Assembly (NCBI GenBank): GCA_030442035.1
Contig: JAUJEA010000001.1
Span: forward strand, 124,001-188,000
Origin: Splendidivirga corallicola
GTDB taxonomy: Bacteria; Bacteroidota; Bacteroidia; Cytophagales; Cyclobacteriaceae
Length of the DNA: 64,000 bases
Direction: 5' to 3'
Below the pieces are notes generated by a model that saw only the letters and a list, made by a program, of their open reading frames with translations, was not told the DNA's origin and ran no database searches. Shown here one piece after another: positions 1-8,249 of the stretch. Each line of letters starts with the position of its first letter. Within the stretch, counting starts at the first letter, position 1. A program made the translations under genes and the position numbers.

Positions 1-314
1 AACAGGATCCGGAATTTTTATTTATCAAATCTGATAAACGATTGGTGCAGGTAAACATCCATGATATTCAGTATTTGGAAAGTTATGGTAATTATGTAAA
101 AGTTTGGCAGGGAAAAGAATATCTACTTACGCCCAGAACACTGACCAGTTTCGAGGAGCAATTGTCCAATGAAATTTTCATACGTGTCCATAAGTCCTTC
201 ATAGTGAATAAAAATCACGTTGATTATCTGGAAGGAAATATGGTGATTTTGAAAAGTGGTGTGAGTATATCTGTTGGGAAAAATTATCGGGATGTGTTTA
301 AGAGGTTTTTCTGA
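1..314 (+). CDS. LytTR-domain response regulator, C-terminal part (partial)
   Basis: The reading frame is open from position 3, so the gene begins before the window and only its C-terminal part is present. It reads FLFIKSDKRLVQV, then DIQYLESYGNYVKV, then FIRVHKSFIVN. These are the typical strands of the LytTR DNA-binding domain, which binds promoter DNA in LytT/AgrA-type response regulators. The REC domain expected upstream cannot be seen. The first in-frame TTG (42) lies inside the domain and is not a start. A weak inverted repeat (CTGAGGT 311-317 / ACCTCAG 357-363) overlaps and follows the stop. The domain is clear; the regulated genes are unknown. Confidence 0.9.
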   Translation, partial: QDPEFLFIKSDKRLVQVNIHDIQYLESYGNYVKVWQGKEYLLTPRTLTSFEEQLSNEIFIRVHKSFIVNKNHVDYLEGNMVILKSGVSISVGKNYRDVFKRFF

Positions 315-521
315 GGTACTACGATTTAGATACGTTCGATGTCTTTAGTACATTGAACCTCAGAAGTTTTATTCGTTGTTAATAATTACGGAACTGGCAA
401 ACAGAGGTCTAAAGTGAAAAATACTTCTGGCAACTAGAATCAAAAAAGACAACAAGTCAACCAAAACAAATTCGATAAATATTTTTTCATTCGAATTTTA
501 TAACTAAGTTTATAGTTGACT

Positions 522-1322
522 ATGAAATTAAAAGCAGCAATCCCATTTTTTATAATACTTTCATGTTTTATCGCATGCGACTCACATCGTGAGCGGGCCA
601 GTGATTATTTTGAAGATGGCAACTATGAACTGGCCGCTTTGCATTTTGAAAAGGCTGCACGGTTGGCTCCTAATGATTGGGATCTAATGTATAACCTGGC
701 CCGGGCCGAAGAAGAACTCGAAAACTATGAAAGTGCCATCAAATGGTATACCGCCTGTTTGGGTAAGCGTCCAAAGCTAAAGGAAGCCTTTCTTGGGAGG
801 GCCAGATGTTATTATGCCAAAGAAGAACCGGCTAGTACTATAATTGATGTAAAGAATGTACTGAGCATCGATAAAAACAATATTGATGCCATTTACCTTC
901 GAGCCAAAGCCAACATGGCTGATAATCTTTATTTTGATGCTTTCATGGACCTGAACAGAGTTATTCATGAAAGGCCGGATGAAATTAACCCATACTATCA
1001 CCGGGCCATATGCAGGGGAAACATGGGAGACCGGTCCGGGGCATTGCGTGATTTTAATTATGTAATCGGTAAAAAGCCGGATATGGGTCGGGCTTATTTC
1101 AACCGTGGGATTATTTATCAAAGAGGTTTCAAAAACCGAAAAGCCATTAATGACTACACTAAGGCCATTGATCTTGATTATGAAAAAGAAGAGGTTTTTG
1201 TACGGCGGGGATTCTGTTACCTCAACATCAATGAAACCAATAATGCCTGCAAAGACTTCAGAAAGGTCAGAAGGTACGACAAGGAAAACTCGAAAAGACT
1301 TCTGAGAGAGTATTGTAAGTGA
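522..1322 (+). CDS. TPR-repeat lipoprotein
   Basis: A 266-residue protein with a short hydrophobic N-terminus ending in a lipobox (CFIAC), then a run of TPR-like helical pairs through to the end, e.g. YFEDGNYELAALHFEKA, MYNLARAEEELENYESA and YFNRGIIYQRGFKNRKA. TPR arrays are protein-binding scaffolds. With the lipobox this suggests an envelope-anchored adaptor. The start is taken at ATG 522 rather than TTG 516 because the signal peptide begins there. A hairpin plus T-run at 1324-1350 follows. The partner is unknown, and the gene appears monocistronic. Confidence 0.85.
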   Translation: MKLKAAIPFFIILSCFIACDSHRERASDYFEDGNYELAALHFEKAARLAPNDWDLMYNLARAEEELENYESAIKWYTACLGKRPKLKEAFLGRARCYYAKEEPASTIIDVKNVLSIDKNNIDAIYLRAKANMADNLYFDAFMDLNRVIHERPDEINPYYHRAICRGNMGDRSGALRDFNYVIGKKPDMGRAYFNRGIIYQRGFKNRKAINDYTKAIDLDYEKEEVFVRRGFCYLNINETNNACKDFRKVRRYDKENSKRLLREYCK

Positions 1323-1323
1323 T

Positions 1324-1350
1324 GCTAATTTGCATTAGCTGAGTTTTTTT
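1324..1350 (+). terminator. Probable rho-independent terminator of the TPR gene
   Basis: GCTAAT (1324-1329) and ATTAGC (1334-1339) form a 6-bp stem with a 4-base loop. A TGAG spacer and seven T (1344-1350) follow. The stem is short, so efficiency is uncertain. From 1351 to the next gene end at 1730 I see only a bulged inverted repeat (TTACGAG / CTCGTAA, 1390-1415) and no gene. Confidence 0.5.
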
Positions 1351-1729
1351 GAAACGCATCAAATAAATACATACCAACCCTTCTTCTGGTTACGAGCTTG
1401 TAAAAGCTCTCGTAATTTGGAATTTTCAATTGATCTTCAGCAGGGAACTGCCTTACAACAAATTTCTTATTATTAAACAACTACGCAAGGTGGGATTGAT
1501 GGGTTTGAAGGGAAAAGTGACGGTTTTCACCGCCACATTTCTTTTGCTGCAATTGAATTACAACAAGTTTAACTAAACCTGTAACTTCAAATGAGCGGGA
1601 ATATTATGAGAGGTCTAATAAAAATAATTGATGCCCATTTAAATTTTAATAACTGCTTTTCTTAACCCCAATATAGAAGGTGCCAATTCGAAACGGTAAT
1701 ATAAACCAATAACAATTGTATAATTGCTC

Positions 1730-2389
1730 CTAGACCTTTTCCAAATGAATATCAAACGCACCAACCCATCCATCTTTTCCCAGATCCCTGAAATCAATAT
1801 ATCGGCAATCTTCCGTATTCCTGTCCGTACGGTCATTCCGTTCTCTTTGATTACCCTTTTCATCCAACCAGTAGCTCTGAGTTATCAATGGCTTGTAACC
1901 TTTGGCTGTGATTTTGTAATGGATATGTCTTCTTCTTCCATAATAAACACCCGGTTTGATACTATGAAATGCATAAGCCCCATTTTCATCAGTAAAAACA
2001 GTTCCCCGTAAGGCAATTTCAGCATCATCATAATTGGAAATATCACCACTACCTTGGGGATGGTACTTTCCTTTGTGATCACAGTGCCATACTTCAATTT
2101 TGGCATCTTTGATGGGTTTCGATCCGCCCTTTCCTCCCAAAACTTTACCTGTTATTTTCATTGGGGTACCAGGCAAGTTGGTAAAATTTATATTAACTGA
2201 TTCCGGTGAATTCTTTACATAGAAAGGGCCAGCGGCGGCACTATTGGTATAGCCGCATTTCGAGGTATCTTGAATGTCATTGTCTTCCTTTGAGGAGGTG
2301 GCCATATTGATGGCCGCAAGCGGTGTCAGGACAAACCCCAAACCCGCCTGCTTAAGGAAGTTTTTGCGGGAAATGTGTTTCTTTTTCAT
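1730..2389 (-). CDS. Intradiol ring-cleavage dioxygenase-like protein, exported
   Basis: 219 residues. The N-terminus has a Tat-like SRKNFLK motif and a hydrophobic stretch, so periplasmic or lipid-associated export is likely. The body matches the catechol/protocatechuate 3,4-dioxygenase fold. IEVWHCDHKGKYHP gives the first iron Tyr (about Y109), PGVYYGRRRHIHYKI gives the second (about Y149) and both His ligands (H155, H157). Family members insert O2 between catecholic hydroxyls using Fe(III). No other aromatic-degradation genes are nearby, so this may belong to the secreted dioxygenase-like subfamily common in Bacteroidota, of unknown substrate. Ligands are complete and no damage is seen. 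Confidence 0.85.
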   Translation of the reverse strand: MKKKHISRKNFLKQAGLGFVLTPLAAINMATSSKEDNDIQDTSKCGYTNSAAAGPFYVKNSPESVNINFTNLPGTPMKITGKVLGGKGGSKPIKDAKIEVWHCDHKGKYHPQGSGDISNYDDAEIALRGTVFTDENGAYAFHSIKPGVYYGRRRHIHYKITAKGYKPLITQSYWLDEKGNQRERNDRTDRNTEDCRYIDFRDLGKDGWVGAFDIHLEKV

Positions 2390-2721
2390 GTCGGGTTTTT
2401 ATGATAGGTTCTTATCATTGAACGATAATTTCATGGCATTGGATATTTTCTGTTAAAAAGCCAAACGAATATAAACTTGCTTAAAACGGCTATCTTCTTG
2501 ATCCCTTTTTAATGCATTCCATTAATTATTCAATTTCATCAAAGCCCCACCTCAAATTATTTCATTGAAGTGCACTTACGTAATGTATTGTCACTTTTAC
2601 AGGTTGGGATGAACACATTACCCGTTAAATTTATTAATCCTCTATTACCTCAAACTGGTATTATAAAAATTACCAGCAGCTAAACCCCGAGCTGTTCAAA
2701 AACATATAATCAAGATCAATT

Positions 2722-4770
2722 ATGAAAAATCTTAAGCAAAGAATCACCTGCATGATGGGTGCTGTCTTATTAATTGTCTTTCTGAGTTGCTTTTTCGCTC
2801 AGGCTAAGGCCAATTCAGAAAAAACGGATCCCGCTCAGGCGTGGAACCTGCATTTCAAAAGTGCTATTCTGTGGCAACAGGTTACACCTCTTGGTGTCTT
2901 AGTAGTTAACACATTGGATGGATTGCATGGAATTGATCCCGAGCAGGGAAAAATTATCTGGAGTATTCCGGCATTGGGCAACATTCCTTTTGAAAGCTAT
3001 CAAATCCTTCCAAATACGCTTTTTACGCAGATTACATTGCAAGACAAGGTCATTGTTCTGGACCCATTGGAAGGTAAAATTTTAAGTGATTCAAAGCAAG
3101 CGGGGTTTAGCAAAGTCATTGTCAAAAATGTTTTATATGATGCCGGAGCCATTCTTGTTTATGGATTTAAGGACAAGCTTAAAGCGTATTTGAGTTTGTT
3201 TGACATCAATACCGGTAAAGAACTTTGGTCAAACTCCGAGATCTTTGGTACAAGCAAAGGTTTAGGAGGTCTGATGACAGCCATGCAGGCAACTTCACAG
3301 TTGAAAGAGAGCGAAGACGGACCGGCTTTTGAATTGATAGAGATCAATCAACAAGACTTTATTATTGCTACATCCAGTGGCATTTTTAAAATTCAAGCGC
3401 ATTCAGGAGAGCTTCTTTGGAAGGCAAACTTACCAAAGCCAAAAGGTATGGTATCGGCTTCAAATGAATCAAAACTAATCAAATCATCCAATAGCCCTTA
3501 TTTTTATTATGCCAAATCCAACTATATCATGGCTTATGATATGGCCAGTGGTAAACAGGTTTGGAATAGTGTTGTAAAGATCAATGGGATCGTAAATGAA
3601 ATTGTAAGTCATGAGAAGGGACTGATTCTACTACCCAAAATAGACCCGGTTAATAATATGGGTGGCGTTAAAGTAAATTTGGTCAATTATGAAACAGGGG
3701 AAACTTATTGGGGGAAAAAGGGGAATGGTATTAAAATTCCCGGCTCAGTACTTCATTATGATTTTATCGAAGGAGGCATAGTATTGGCTATGCAGAATGC
3801 GGAAAAATCGTTCCTGAATATCCTTGATGTTGAAATCGGCCAGTTGAAGTTTGATAAATCACTTAAGATTAAAGGAGAGCTCGAATACACAGAACTTACT
3901 AATAGTGGGCTGCTTTACATTACACGCCCTGATGTTAATTCACATGGTGAAGTTAATATTTTTGATTTGGCCAGCGGTACACCAAAATTCCCCAAATCAA
4001 TTAAGTCTGGAAAACCTGTAGACCAGTCAAATTACAATCCCTCAAAATATAGGTTGCTAAGAGCATTTGACGGTGACATTTTATATGTTTTTTCTAACAA
4101 GGAAAAGACTTTATATAAAATTGACCTGGCAACCGCTCACATAAAAATTCTATCGGAGGGAATAAGTTTTGAAGGCAAAGAACGCGCTTCTTCCATTGAA
4201 ATAAGAGAACAAGGTATTCTCTTAGGCTCCGAACAAAATCTTGTTATGATAGATTTTAATGGAGCAATTCAATTCCAAAAATATTATCCGGCACCTTCTC
4301 AGCCCGGCATATTAAAAGCGCTGTACACCATGAATTCCATCTCGGCTGCTTTGTATAGTGCCCAATCACAATTGATTTCATCATCCTTTGATCAGGCTGC
4401 CAGAAGTACTAACAATGAATTAGGTCGAGAGGTCTATGGAGAATTCTCAGCAGCCTATGATCAGGCCAGTCAGCAAGCCAGGGCCTATTCATCCGCTGCC
4501 ATGGCCGCCGCTAAGAGAAGGTTCAAGGCAAGTACTAATGCAGAAGATTTTGTATTCATGATGGTAGCATTGGACAAACAAAAAACCGGGATTGCCAAGT
4601 CTCTAGAAAAAAGAAATTTCGGTTTGATAAAGGTCAGTAAAAACAATGGTGAAATTATAGAAACCATCAACATGAAAGACGAAAAGGAGCCGAGTTATCA
4701 AGTAGATGATATCTCGAACATTCTTTACTACAGGATCAACCCAAGCGAAATTGTAAGTTATAAATTTTAG
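2722..4770 (+). CDS. Secreted PQQ-like beta-propeller protein
   Basis: 682 residues with a signal peptide (hydrophobic LLIVFLSCFFAQAKA, residues about 16-30). The body carries repeated blades of the PQQ/BamB type: LDGLHGIDPEQGKIIWS, SLFDINTGKELWS, AHSGELLWKANL and YDMASGKQVWN. Such propellers act as quinoprotein dehydrogenase cores or as non-enzymatic scaffolds. No cytochrome c CxxCH motif or clear PQQ-ligand set is visible, so a scaffold role is as likely as catalysis. The C-terminal third (about 530-640) is alanine- and glutamine-rich. It is followed by a strong terminator and stands alone. Confidence 0.75.
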   Translation: MKNLKQRITCMMGAVLLIVFLSCFFAQAKANSEKTDPAQAWNLHFKSAILWQQVTPLGVLVVNTLDGLHGIDPEQGKIIWSIPALGNIPFESYQILPNTLFTQITLQDKVIVLDPLEGKILSDSKQAGFSKVIVKNVLYDAGAILVYGFKDKLKAYLSLFDINTGKELWSNSEIFGTSKGLGGLMTAMQATSQLKESEDGPAFELIEINQQDFIIATSSGIFKIQAHSGELLWKANLPKPKGMVSASNESKLIKSSNSPYFYYAKSNYIMAYDMASGKQVWNSVVKINGIVNEIVSHEKGLILLPKIDPVNNMGGVKVNLVNYETGETYWGKKGNGIKIPGSVLHYDFIEGGIVLAMQNAEKSFLNILDVEIGQLKFDKSLKIKGELEYTELTNSGLLYITRPDVNSHGEVNIFDLASGTPKFPKSIKSGKPVDQSNYNPSKYRLLRAFDGDILYVFSNKEKTLYKIDLATAHIKILSEGISFEGKERASSIEIREQGILLGSEQNLVMIDFNGAIQFQKYYPAPSQPGILKALYTMNSISAALYSAQSQLISSSFDQAARSTNNELGREVYGEFSAAYDQASQQARAYSSAAMAAAKRRFKASTNAEDFVFMMVALDKQKTGIAKSLEKRNFGLIKVSKNNGEIIETINMKDEKEPSYQVDDISNILYYRINPSEIVSYKF

Positions 4771-4793
4771 TTTAATAATGATTTAGCATCATC

Positions 4794-4822
4794 AGGAGGT
4801 CTTGTACAAGACCTCCTTTTTT
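4794..4822 (+). terminator. Strong rho-independent terminator
   Basis: An 11-bp perfect stem, AGGAGGTCTTG (4794-4804) with CAAGACCTCCT (4807-4817), has a 2-base loop TA. The T-run (4817-4822) overlaps the end of the stem. It ends the propeller gene transcript, 24 bases after its stop codon. Confidence 0.9.
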
Positions 4823-5316
4823 ATGGATTGACCTATAAACCGTCCTCCCTGAAATCAACAATAATTTTTATAAGATCACCGGAAGATTTAGCCTTGAGTT
4901 GGCTACAAAATGGTGAATTCGGTAACACACCCAATATTCGTGAGTGATAATTTGTTTCAGACGTATTTCAGACAGAAACTTTAATTTGTGACCTCATTTC
5001 CACTTTCCTCCCCTTACAGGGTGGAACACCAAGATCTGAAAAATCATATAAATCCTGCGTACGGCATCGTACAAAAAAGTTCATCAATGAACGATGATCA
5101 AATTTGTGATCATCGAAAAAAACAAGAATAGCCAGCTTACGGATTTGGCACGTTTATTGGCAAATAATGGCCGATTATTTTGATTTCAGAACCCTTTTTC
5201 GAAAGGCGAAAGAAATTAAAGTAAACACACCACAATTTTCCTCAATTCAATCGACGTTTGTTAATTGTTTGGAGTGCGCTTCCCCGCACTCCAAATTTCC
5301 CTTAATTAGTGTGAGA
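4823..5316. other. Gene-free spacer with two adjacent hairpins
   Basis: About 490 bases without a convincing gene. Two perfect inverted repeats lie next to each other: GTTCAT-CA-ATGAAC (5079-5092) and CGATGATCA-N6-TGATCATCG (5092-5115). The second is followed by seven A on the plus strand, so it is not a terminator in either direction. A 66-codon frame at 5167-5367 lacks family likeness, overlaps the end of the opposite-strand gene and was rejected. Confidence 0.5.
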
Positions 5317-5904
5317 TCACCATCTATTATAGAAAAACACGATCCACACGAAACTTATGAAATATAGCAACCTTTGAATAAGCCCAATATTTGAATCAAG
5401 TGCTCCAAAAATTACAGAAGTCCCCACGACCATGGCCAGAAAAAGCAAATGGATCGTTCTACTTTTCAAAGTAGGAGCTGTTAATCCGAAAAGTAAGATA
5501 CTAACTGAGAAACCAATGCCAGCAATCATGGCAAAGATTGAGTGAATCTTGGCATACAAATTGGAAAATTCTATTCCATCTATAAAGGGTTTTTCACAGA
5601 AGATTCCTGTCATAAAGATTGATCCCGCATAAACCATCATTAAAAGTTCAGCTGCCATTCTTCCACGTTTTACCGGAACTGTCACAAGCTTCAGAACAAT
5701 ACCAATATTTAGAATGGCACCAAACAAAATAAACCCCACTTGCATGATCCACTTCTTATCGTAACCTTGAGAAGCAAGCTGGCTTATAGTGTGATCCCTC
5801 CAATTGTAGTCTACCGGTGTTAATACCTGTGCAAGAGCAATGATGAAAATAAAGGTAGCCACACCAATCCAATTATACTTGCTTATAGTTTTATCTATAT
5901 TCAT
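5317..5904 (-). CDS. DUF998-family membrane protein
   Basis: 195 residues with about six predicted membrane segments (YNWIGVATFIFIIALAQVL; MQVGFILFGAILNIGIVL; LLMMVYAGSIFMTGIF; IHSIFAMIAGIGFSVSILLF; HLLFLAMVVGTSVIFGAL; RLLYFISFVWIVFFY). The pattern W-x-DHTISQLAS after the first segment and HSIFAMIAG in the fourth is characteristic of DUF998. Its biochemical role is unknown. It sits in the inner membrane. The start ATG at 5904 opens directly before the first segment. Monocistronic as far as can be seen. Confidence 0.75.
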   Translation of the reverse strand: MNIDKTISKYNWIGVATFIFIIALAQVLTPVDYNWRDHTISQLASQGYDKKWIMQVGFILFGAILNIGIVLKLVTVPVKRGRMAAELLMMVYAGSIFMTGIFCEKPFIDGIEFSNLYAKIHSIFAMIAGIGFSVSILLFGLTAPTLKSRTIHLLFLAMVVGTSVIFGALDSNIGLIQRLLYFISFVWIVFFYNRW

Positions 5905-6079
5905 CCAACAAATTGCAGCATCATTACCAAATTGATAATAGCTTTAAAATCAATATTTATCTGGAACAAAATAAGTAAAAACGGCCAGCCATGTTTAGGG
6001 ATGTACATCAGCTTATGTTTATTCTTTCAGTTTTTTAATTCAAAACTCAAAATTACTAAAATCTACAAAACAAATGGGA

Positions 6080-6100
6080 GAACCCCATTTAAAGGGGTTC
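6080..6100 (-). terminator. Hairpin after the STAS-like gene (weak terminator candidate)
   Basis: GAACCCC (6080-6086) and GGGGTTC (6094-6100) form a 7-bp GC-rich stem with a 7-base A/T loop. It lies 18 bases beyond the stop of the minus-strand gene ending at 6119. The following minus-strand sequence is only moderately U-rich, so termination is uncertain. Confidence 0.4.
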
Positions 6101-6118
6101 CTGACAAAGTTATTTGGT

Positions 6119-6514
6119 TTATTCCTCAAACCATGCATCTACATCTGCTCTTTCAGAGAAGAATCGAGTGTCAAAATTCGCTACAGGTGATTTCGGTGGA
6201 TCTTGTGGTGGTAATTGAGATGCATCACCCCAAAATGCAAATTTCAGCACTCCGGCTTCATTATATTTCGGAAAAACCTCTTTATCTCTCCATGTCGTTA
6301 ATTCATCCGACATAGCGCCACCAAACCGAAAGTGGTGAATATGCACTAATAAATTGTGCACCTGGTATTCAATGGCAAAACCAGCATAAACATATAATGT
6401 GGCTTTGAAATCCCAATCTACCATATTACCTGTTTCTTCCTTCCATATAAGTTCCAAGGTCTGACTTTCCGGTAAATGATTAATAATCATAAATTCGCTT
6501 TCATAAACTTTCAT
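6119..6514 (-). CDS. STAS/SpoIIAA-like protein
   Basis: 131 residues, soluble, no signal peptide. The opening strand pair (VYESEFMIINHLPESQTLELIWKE), the middle VHNLLVHIHHFRFGG and the late EVFPKYNEAGVLKFAFWG follow the layout of small SpoIIAA/STAS-like proteins often seen in Bacteroidota. These are thought to bind partners or small ligands. It is the last gene of a minus-strand group with the ECF sigma factor (76-base gap), so a role in the same stress or signalling response is an inference from position. Confidence 0.55.
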   Translation of the reverse strand: MKVYESEFMIINHLPESQTLELIWKEETGNMVDWDFKATLYVYAGFAIEYQVHNLLVHIHHFRFGGAMSDELTTWRDKEVFPKYNEAGVLKFAFWGDASQLPPQDPPKSPVANFDTRFFSERADVDAWFEE

Positions 6515-6589
6515 AATGTCATTTTTAGTTTTTAATCAATTGTTTTTAGTAAGACAATTGAGCGAATCAAAATGATTGTCGTGGGTGAA

Positions 6590-7405
6590 TTAATCGTATT
6601 TATTCACTTTCTTGAGATGTTCCATTAAATGGTGGTGCAGGTCAGTCCCTACTCCCCTCAAGGGGTGCAATGCTTGCAGCAGCTTTGTGCGAGATTTTAA
6701 AGCACCGTTCTCAGTAGGATTAGTTTCGTTTTTTGTTAGACTTTGGTAGGTTTTAGCGCAATCATGCTTTTCACCGGTAAAAATTTCATTCAGTTCATCA
6801 CATTGATAACAAACTCCTTTTTTATTGACCAATGAACATCGGTGTTGGTATATTTTGGATAGTTTGGTTCTTGCCTTGTGCAAATGATGCTTAACAGAAC
6901 CAGTTGAATAGCCTGTTATCTCTACGATCTCGTCAACTTTGAATTGATGAACATCTTTCAAAATAAGTACCAGTTGTTGTTCCATTGAAAGTGTCTTACC
7001 TAAACAGGTAAAACAAAAATCCAAATGCTCAATCATTTCAAATTGCTTATATGGAGAACTCTGGATTTGGTTTACCAATGCACTTTGATCTTTCGGAGAA
7101 GAAACTAATGAATCCCTGCAAACATCCTGGGCATCAACATGCCATCTTTTTTTCCTGGTCAAAATATTTTTTGTGTGATTAGCAGTAATACTAAAAAACC
7201 ACGATTTTATATTGACTGATTTGCCCTTAAATGAGGCAATATGCTTGTGTGCCTTGATGAAAACCTCCTGTAATATGTCCTGAGTCTCTTCCCTGTCAGC
7301 AGTAAGTCGATAAGTGAAAGATTCCAGCTTAGGTCTGAACGCTTCGTACAAAGTTTGAAAGGCTACCATGTCGCCTTTTTTTGATTTTTCAATCAAATCA
7401 TCCAT
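6590..7405 (-). CDS. ECF-type RNA polymerase sigma factor with Cys-rich C-terminal extension
   Basis: 271 residues from ATG 7405. Sigma2 is seen in LYEAFRPKLESFTYRLTADRE followed by DILQEVFIKAHKHI, and sigma4 in VDEIVEITGYSTGSVKHHLHKARTKL (helix-turn-helix). Beyond sigma4 lies an extension of about 80 residues with C-x8-C-x2-C (CSLVNKKGVCYQC), then another Cys (HDCAK) and HHH near the end. This could be a metal- or redox-sensing tail. The longer in-frame start at 7468 would overlap the upstream gene by 20 bases and adds no conserved sequence. Upstream is a four-TM protein that could act as partner or anti-sigma-like regulator, although it lacks a recognisable anti-sigma domain. Confidence 0.85.
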   Translation of the reverse strand: MDDLIEKSKKGDMVAFQTLYEAFRPKLESFTYRLTADREETQDILQEVFIKAHKHIASFKGKSVNIKSWFFSITANHTKNILTRKKRWHVDAQDVCRDSLVSSPKDQSALVNQIQSSPYKQFEMIEHLDFCFTCLGKTLSMEQQLVLILKDVHQFKVDEIVEITGYSTGSVKHHLHKARTKLSKIYQHRCSLVNKKGVCYQCDELNEIFTGEKHDCAKTYQSLTKNETNPTENGALKSRTKLLQALHPLRGVGTDLHHHLMEHLKKVNKYD

Positions 7406-7448
7406 ACTAATGAAATTAATAGTTGATAACCTTTTTAACGAGTTACAG

Positions 7449-7862
7449 CTATTTTTTGTGCGATGCAAACATGAGCCTGGTTAAGCCATGTATAACAGTC
7501 CCTGCAGCTATAAAGTAAATGCCAAATCTGGCCATCAATCTTTCTAACTGATCAGTAGGTAACTCTATAAAAAAACTGCCTATAAAAAGCATGGGAGCCA
7601 CAATGATCAATACAGAACCGATAAGCTGAAGAATCTGATTACCTTTTTTCTCATTTAAAGTAAAATACCCCCCTAGGGTCACATTAATGAGACCGCTGAA
7701 TAAAATATAAATATGTCCGGCACGAAAGATCATCCTTGGTGCAGGTTCCATGTTCTTTAGATGATCATAAAAGTGATGCATGTATTGACCTGTTAAGGTG
7801 AATATGACAATTACTGTTATTCCAAAATAAAAATGAATGTTTTTGATGATAGCTCCGTTCAT
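7449..7862 (-). CDS. Small four-TM membrane protein, unknown function
   Basis: 137 residues, almost entirely hydrophobic, with about four membrane spans: IHFYFGITVIVIFTLTGQYM, IYILFSGLINVTLGGYF, ILQLIGSVLIIVAPMLFIGSFF and FGIYFIAAGTVIHGLTRLMF. Conserved-looking polar residues inside or near membrane segments include the H-x-HHF pair region after TM1 and H46/H50-type positions (RAGHIYI). These would suit a heme or metal site but this is inference. It lies directly upstream of the ECF sigma factor (43-base gap) and is probably co-transcribed with it. I do not recognise a named family. Confidence 0.6.
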   Translation of the reverse strand: MNGAIIKNIHFYFGITVIVIFTLTGQYMHHFYDHLKNMEPAPRMIFRAGHIYILFSGLINVTLGGYFTLNEKKGNQILQLIGSVLIIVAPMLFIGSFFIELPTDQLERLMARFGIYFIAAGTVIHGLTRLMFASHKK

Positions 7863-7912
7863 ATTAGAATATTTTATATTAGATCAGGATGAAAGCAAAT
7901 TACATCTCCAAA

Positions 7913-8032
7913 TCAGAACAACTGATCAAAAACCGTAATTAATTTATCTACCTCTTCCAGCGTATTATAATGCACCATACTTACTCTAACCACACCTTGC
8001 TTATCAACAATATCAAGGTCTTCTATTATCTT
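7913..8032 (-). pseudogene. C-terminal remnant of a class V aminotransferase (cysteine desulfurase-like)
   Basis: On the minus strand an open run of 39 codons ends in TGA at 7913 and reads ...GVVRVSMVHYNTLEEVDKLI... This is the hallmark C-terminus of cysteine desulfurase-like class V PLP enzymes (VRxSxxHYNTxEEVD). A stop lies immediately upstream (8033-8035) and no further matching sequence is visible up to 8250. Only the tail of the gene therefore survives. It is a decayed gene or the leftover of a rearrangement. A palindrome remnant (about 8110-8158) lies just beyond it. Confidence 0.75.
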
Positions 8033-8109
8033 TTACGCTATTATAAAAAGGATAACTTGAAAGGTATATTAAGTTTTAACTGATTCATTTGAATGAATTA
8101 CGAAACTAC

Positions 8110-8158
8110 CATACTCAGGCATAGACAAACTAAACACTGAGACCTAAAATCTAATACC
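8110..8158. repeat. Degenerate copy of the CCTGAA-type palindromic repeat
   Basis: CTCAGGC... and ...CACTGAGACCTAAAATCTAA, ending TACCTGAAAGCTTT, resemble the better preserved palindromes at 46793-46862 and 51560-51641, including the shared right end CCTGAAAGCTTT. The inverted arms are decayed. Confidence 0.4.
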
Positions 8159-8249
8159 TGAAAGCTTTTTATTGAATATCAATCAGCTTTAATGGTTGAG
8201 ATATAATAACTTTAACAAAGTTAACACTTAATTTCTTCAGCGCTTTCAA

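Noticed and set aside
1324-1729. A gene in the spacer before the dioxygenase-like gene
   Set aside because: Only a terminator-like hairpin and a bulged inverted repeat are seen; small frames there are antisense shadows.
5167-5367. 66-codon plus-strand frame
   Set aside because: Overlaps the end of the DUF998 gene on the other strand and has no recognisable feature.
5932-6315. 127-codon plus-strand frame
   Set aside because: Its second half is antisense to the STAS-like gene and the first half shows no family sign.
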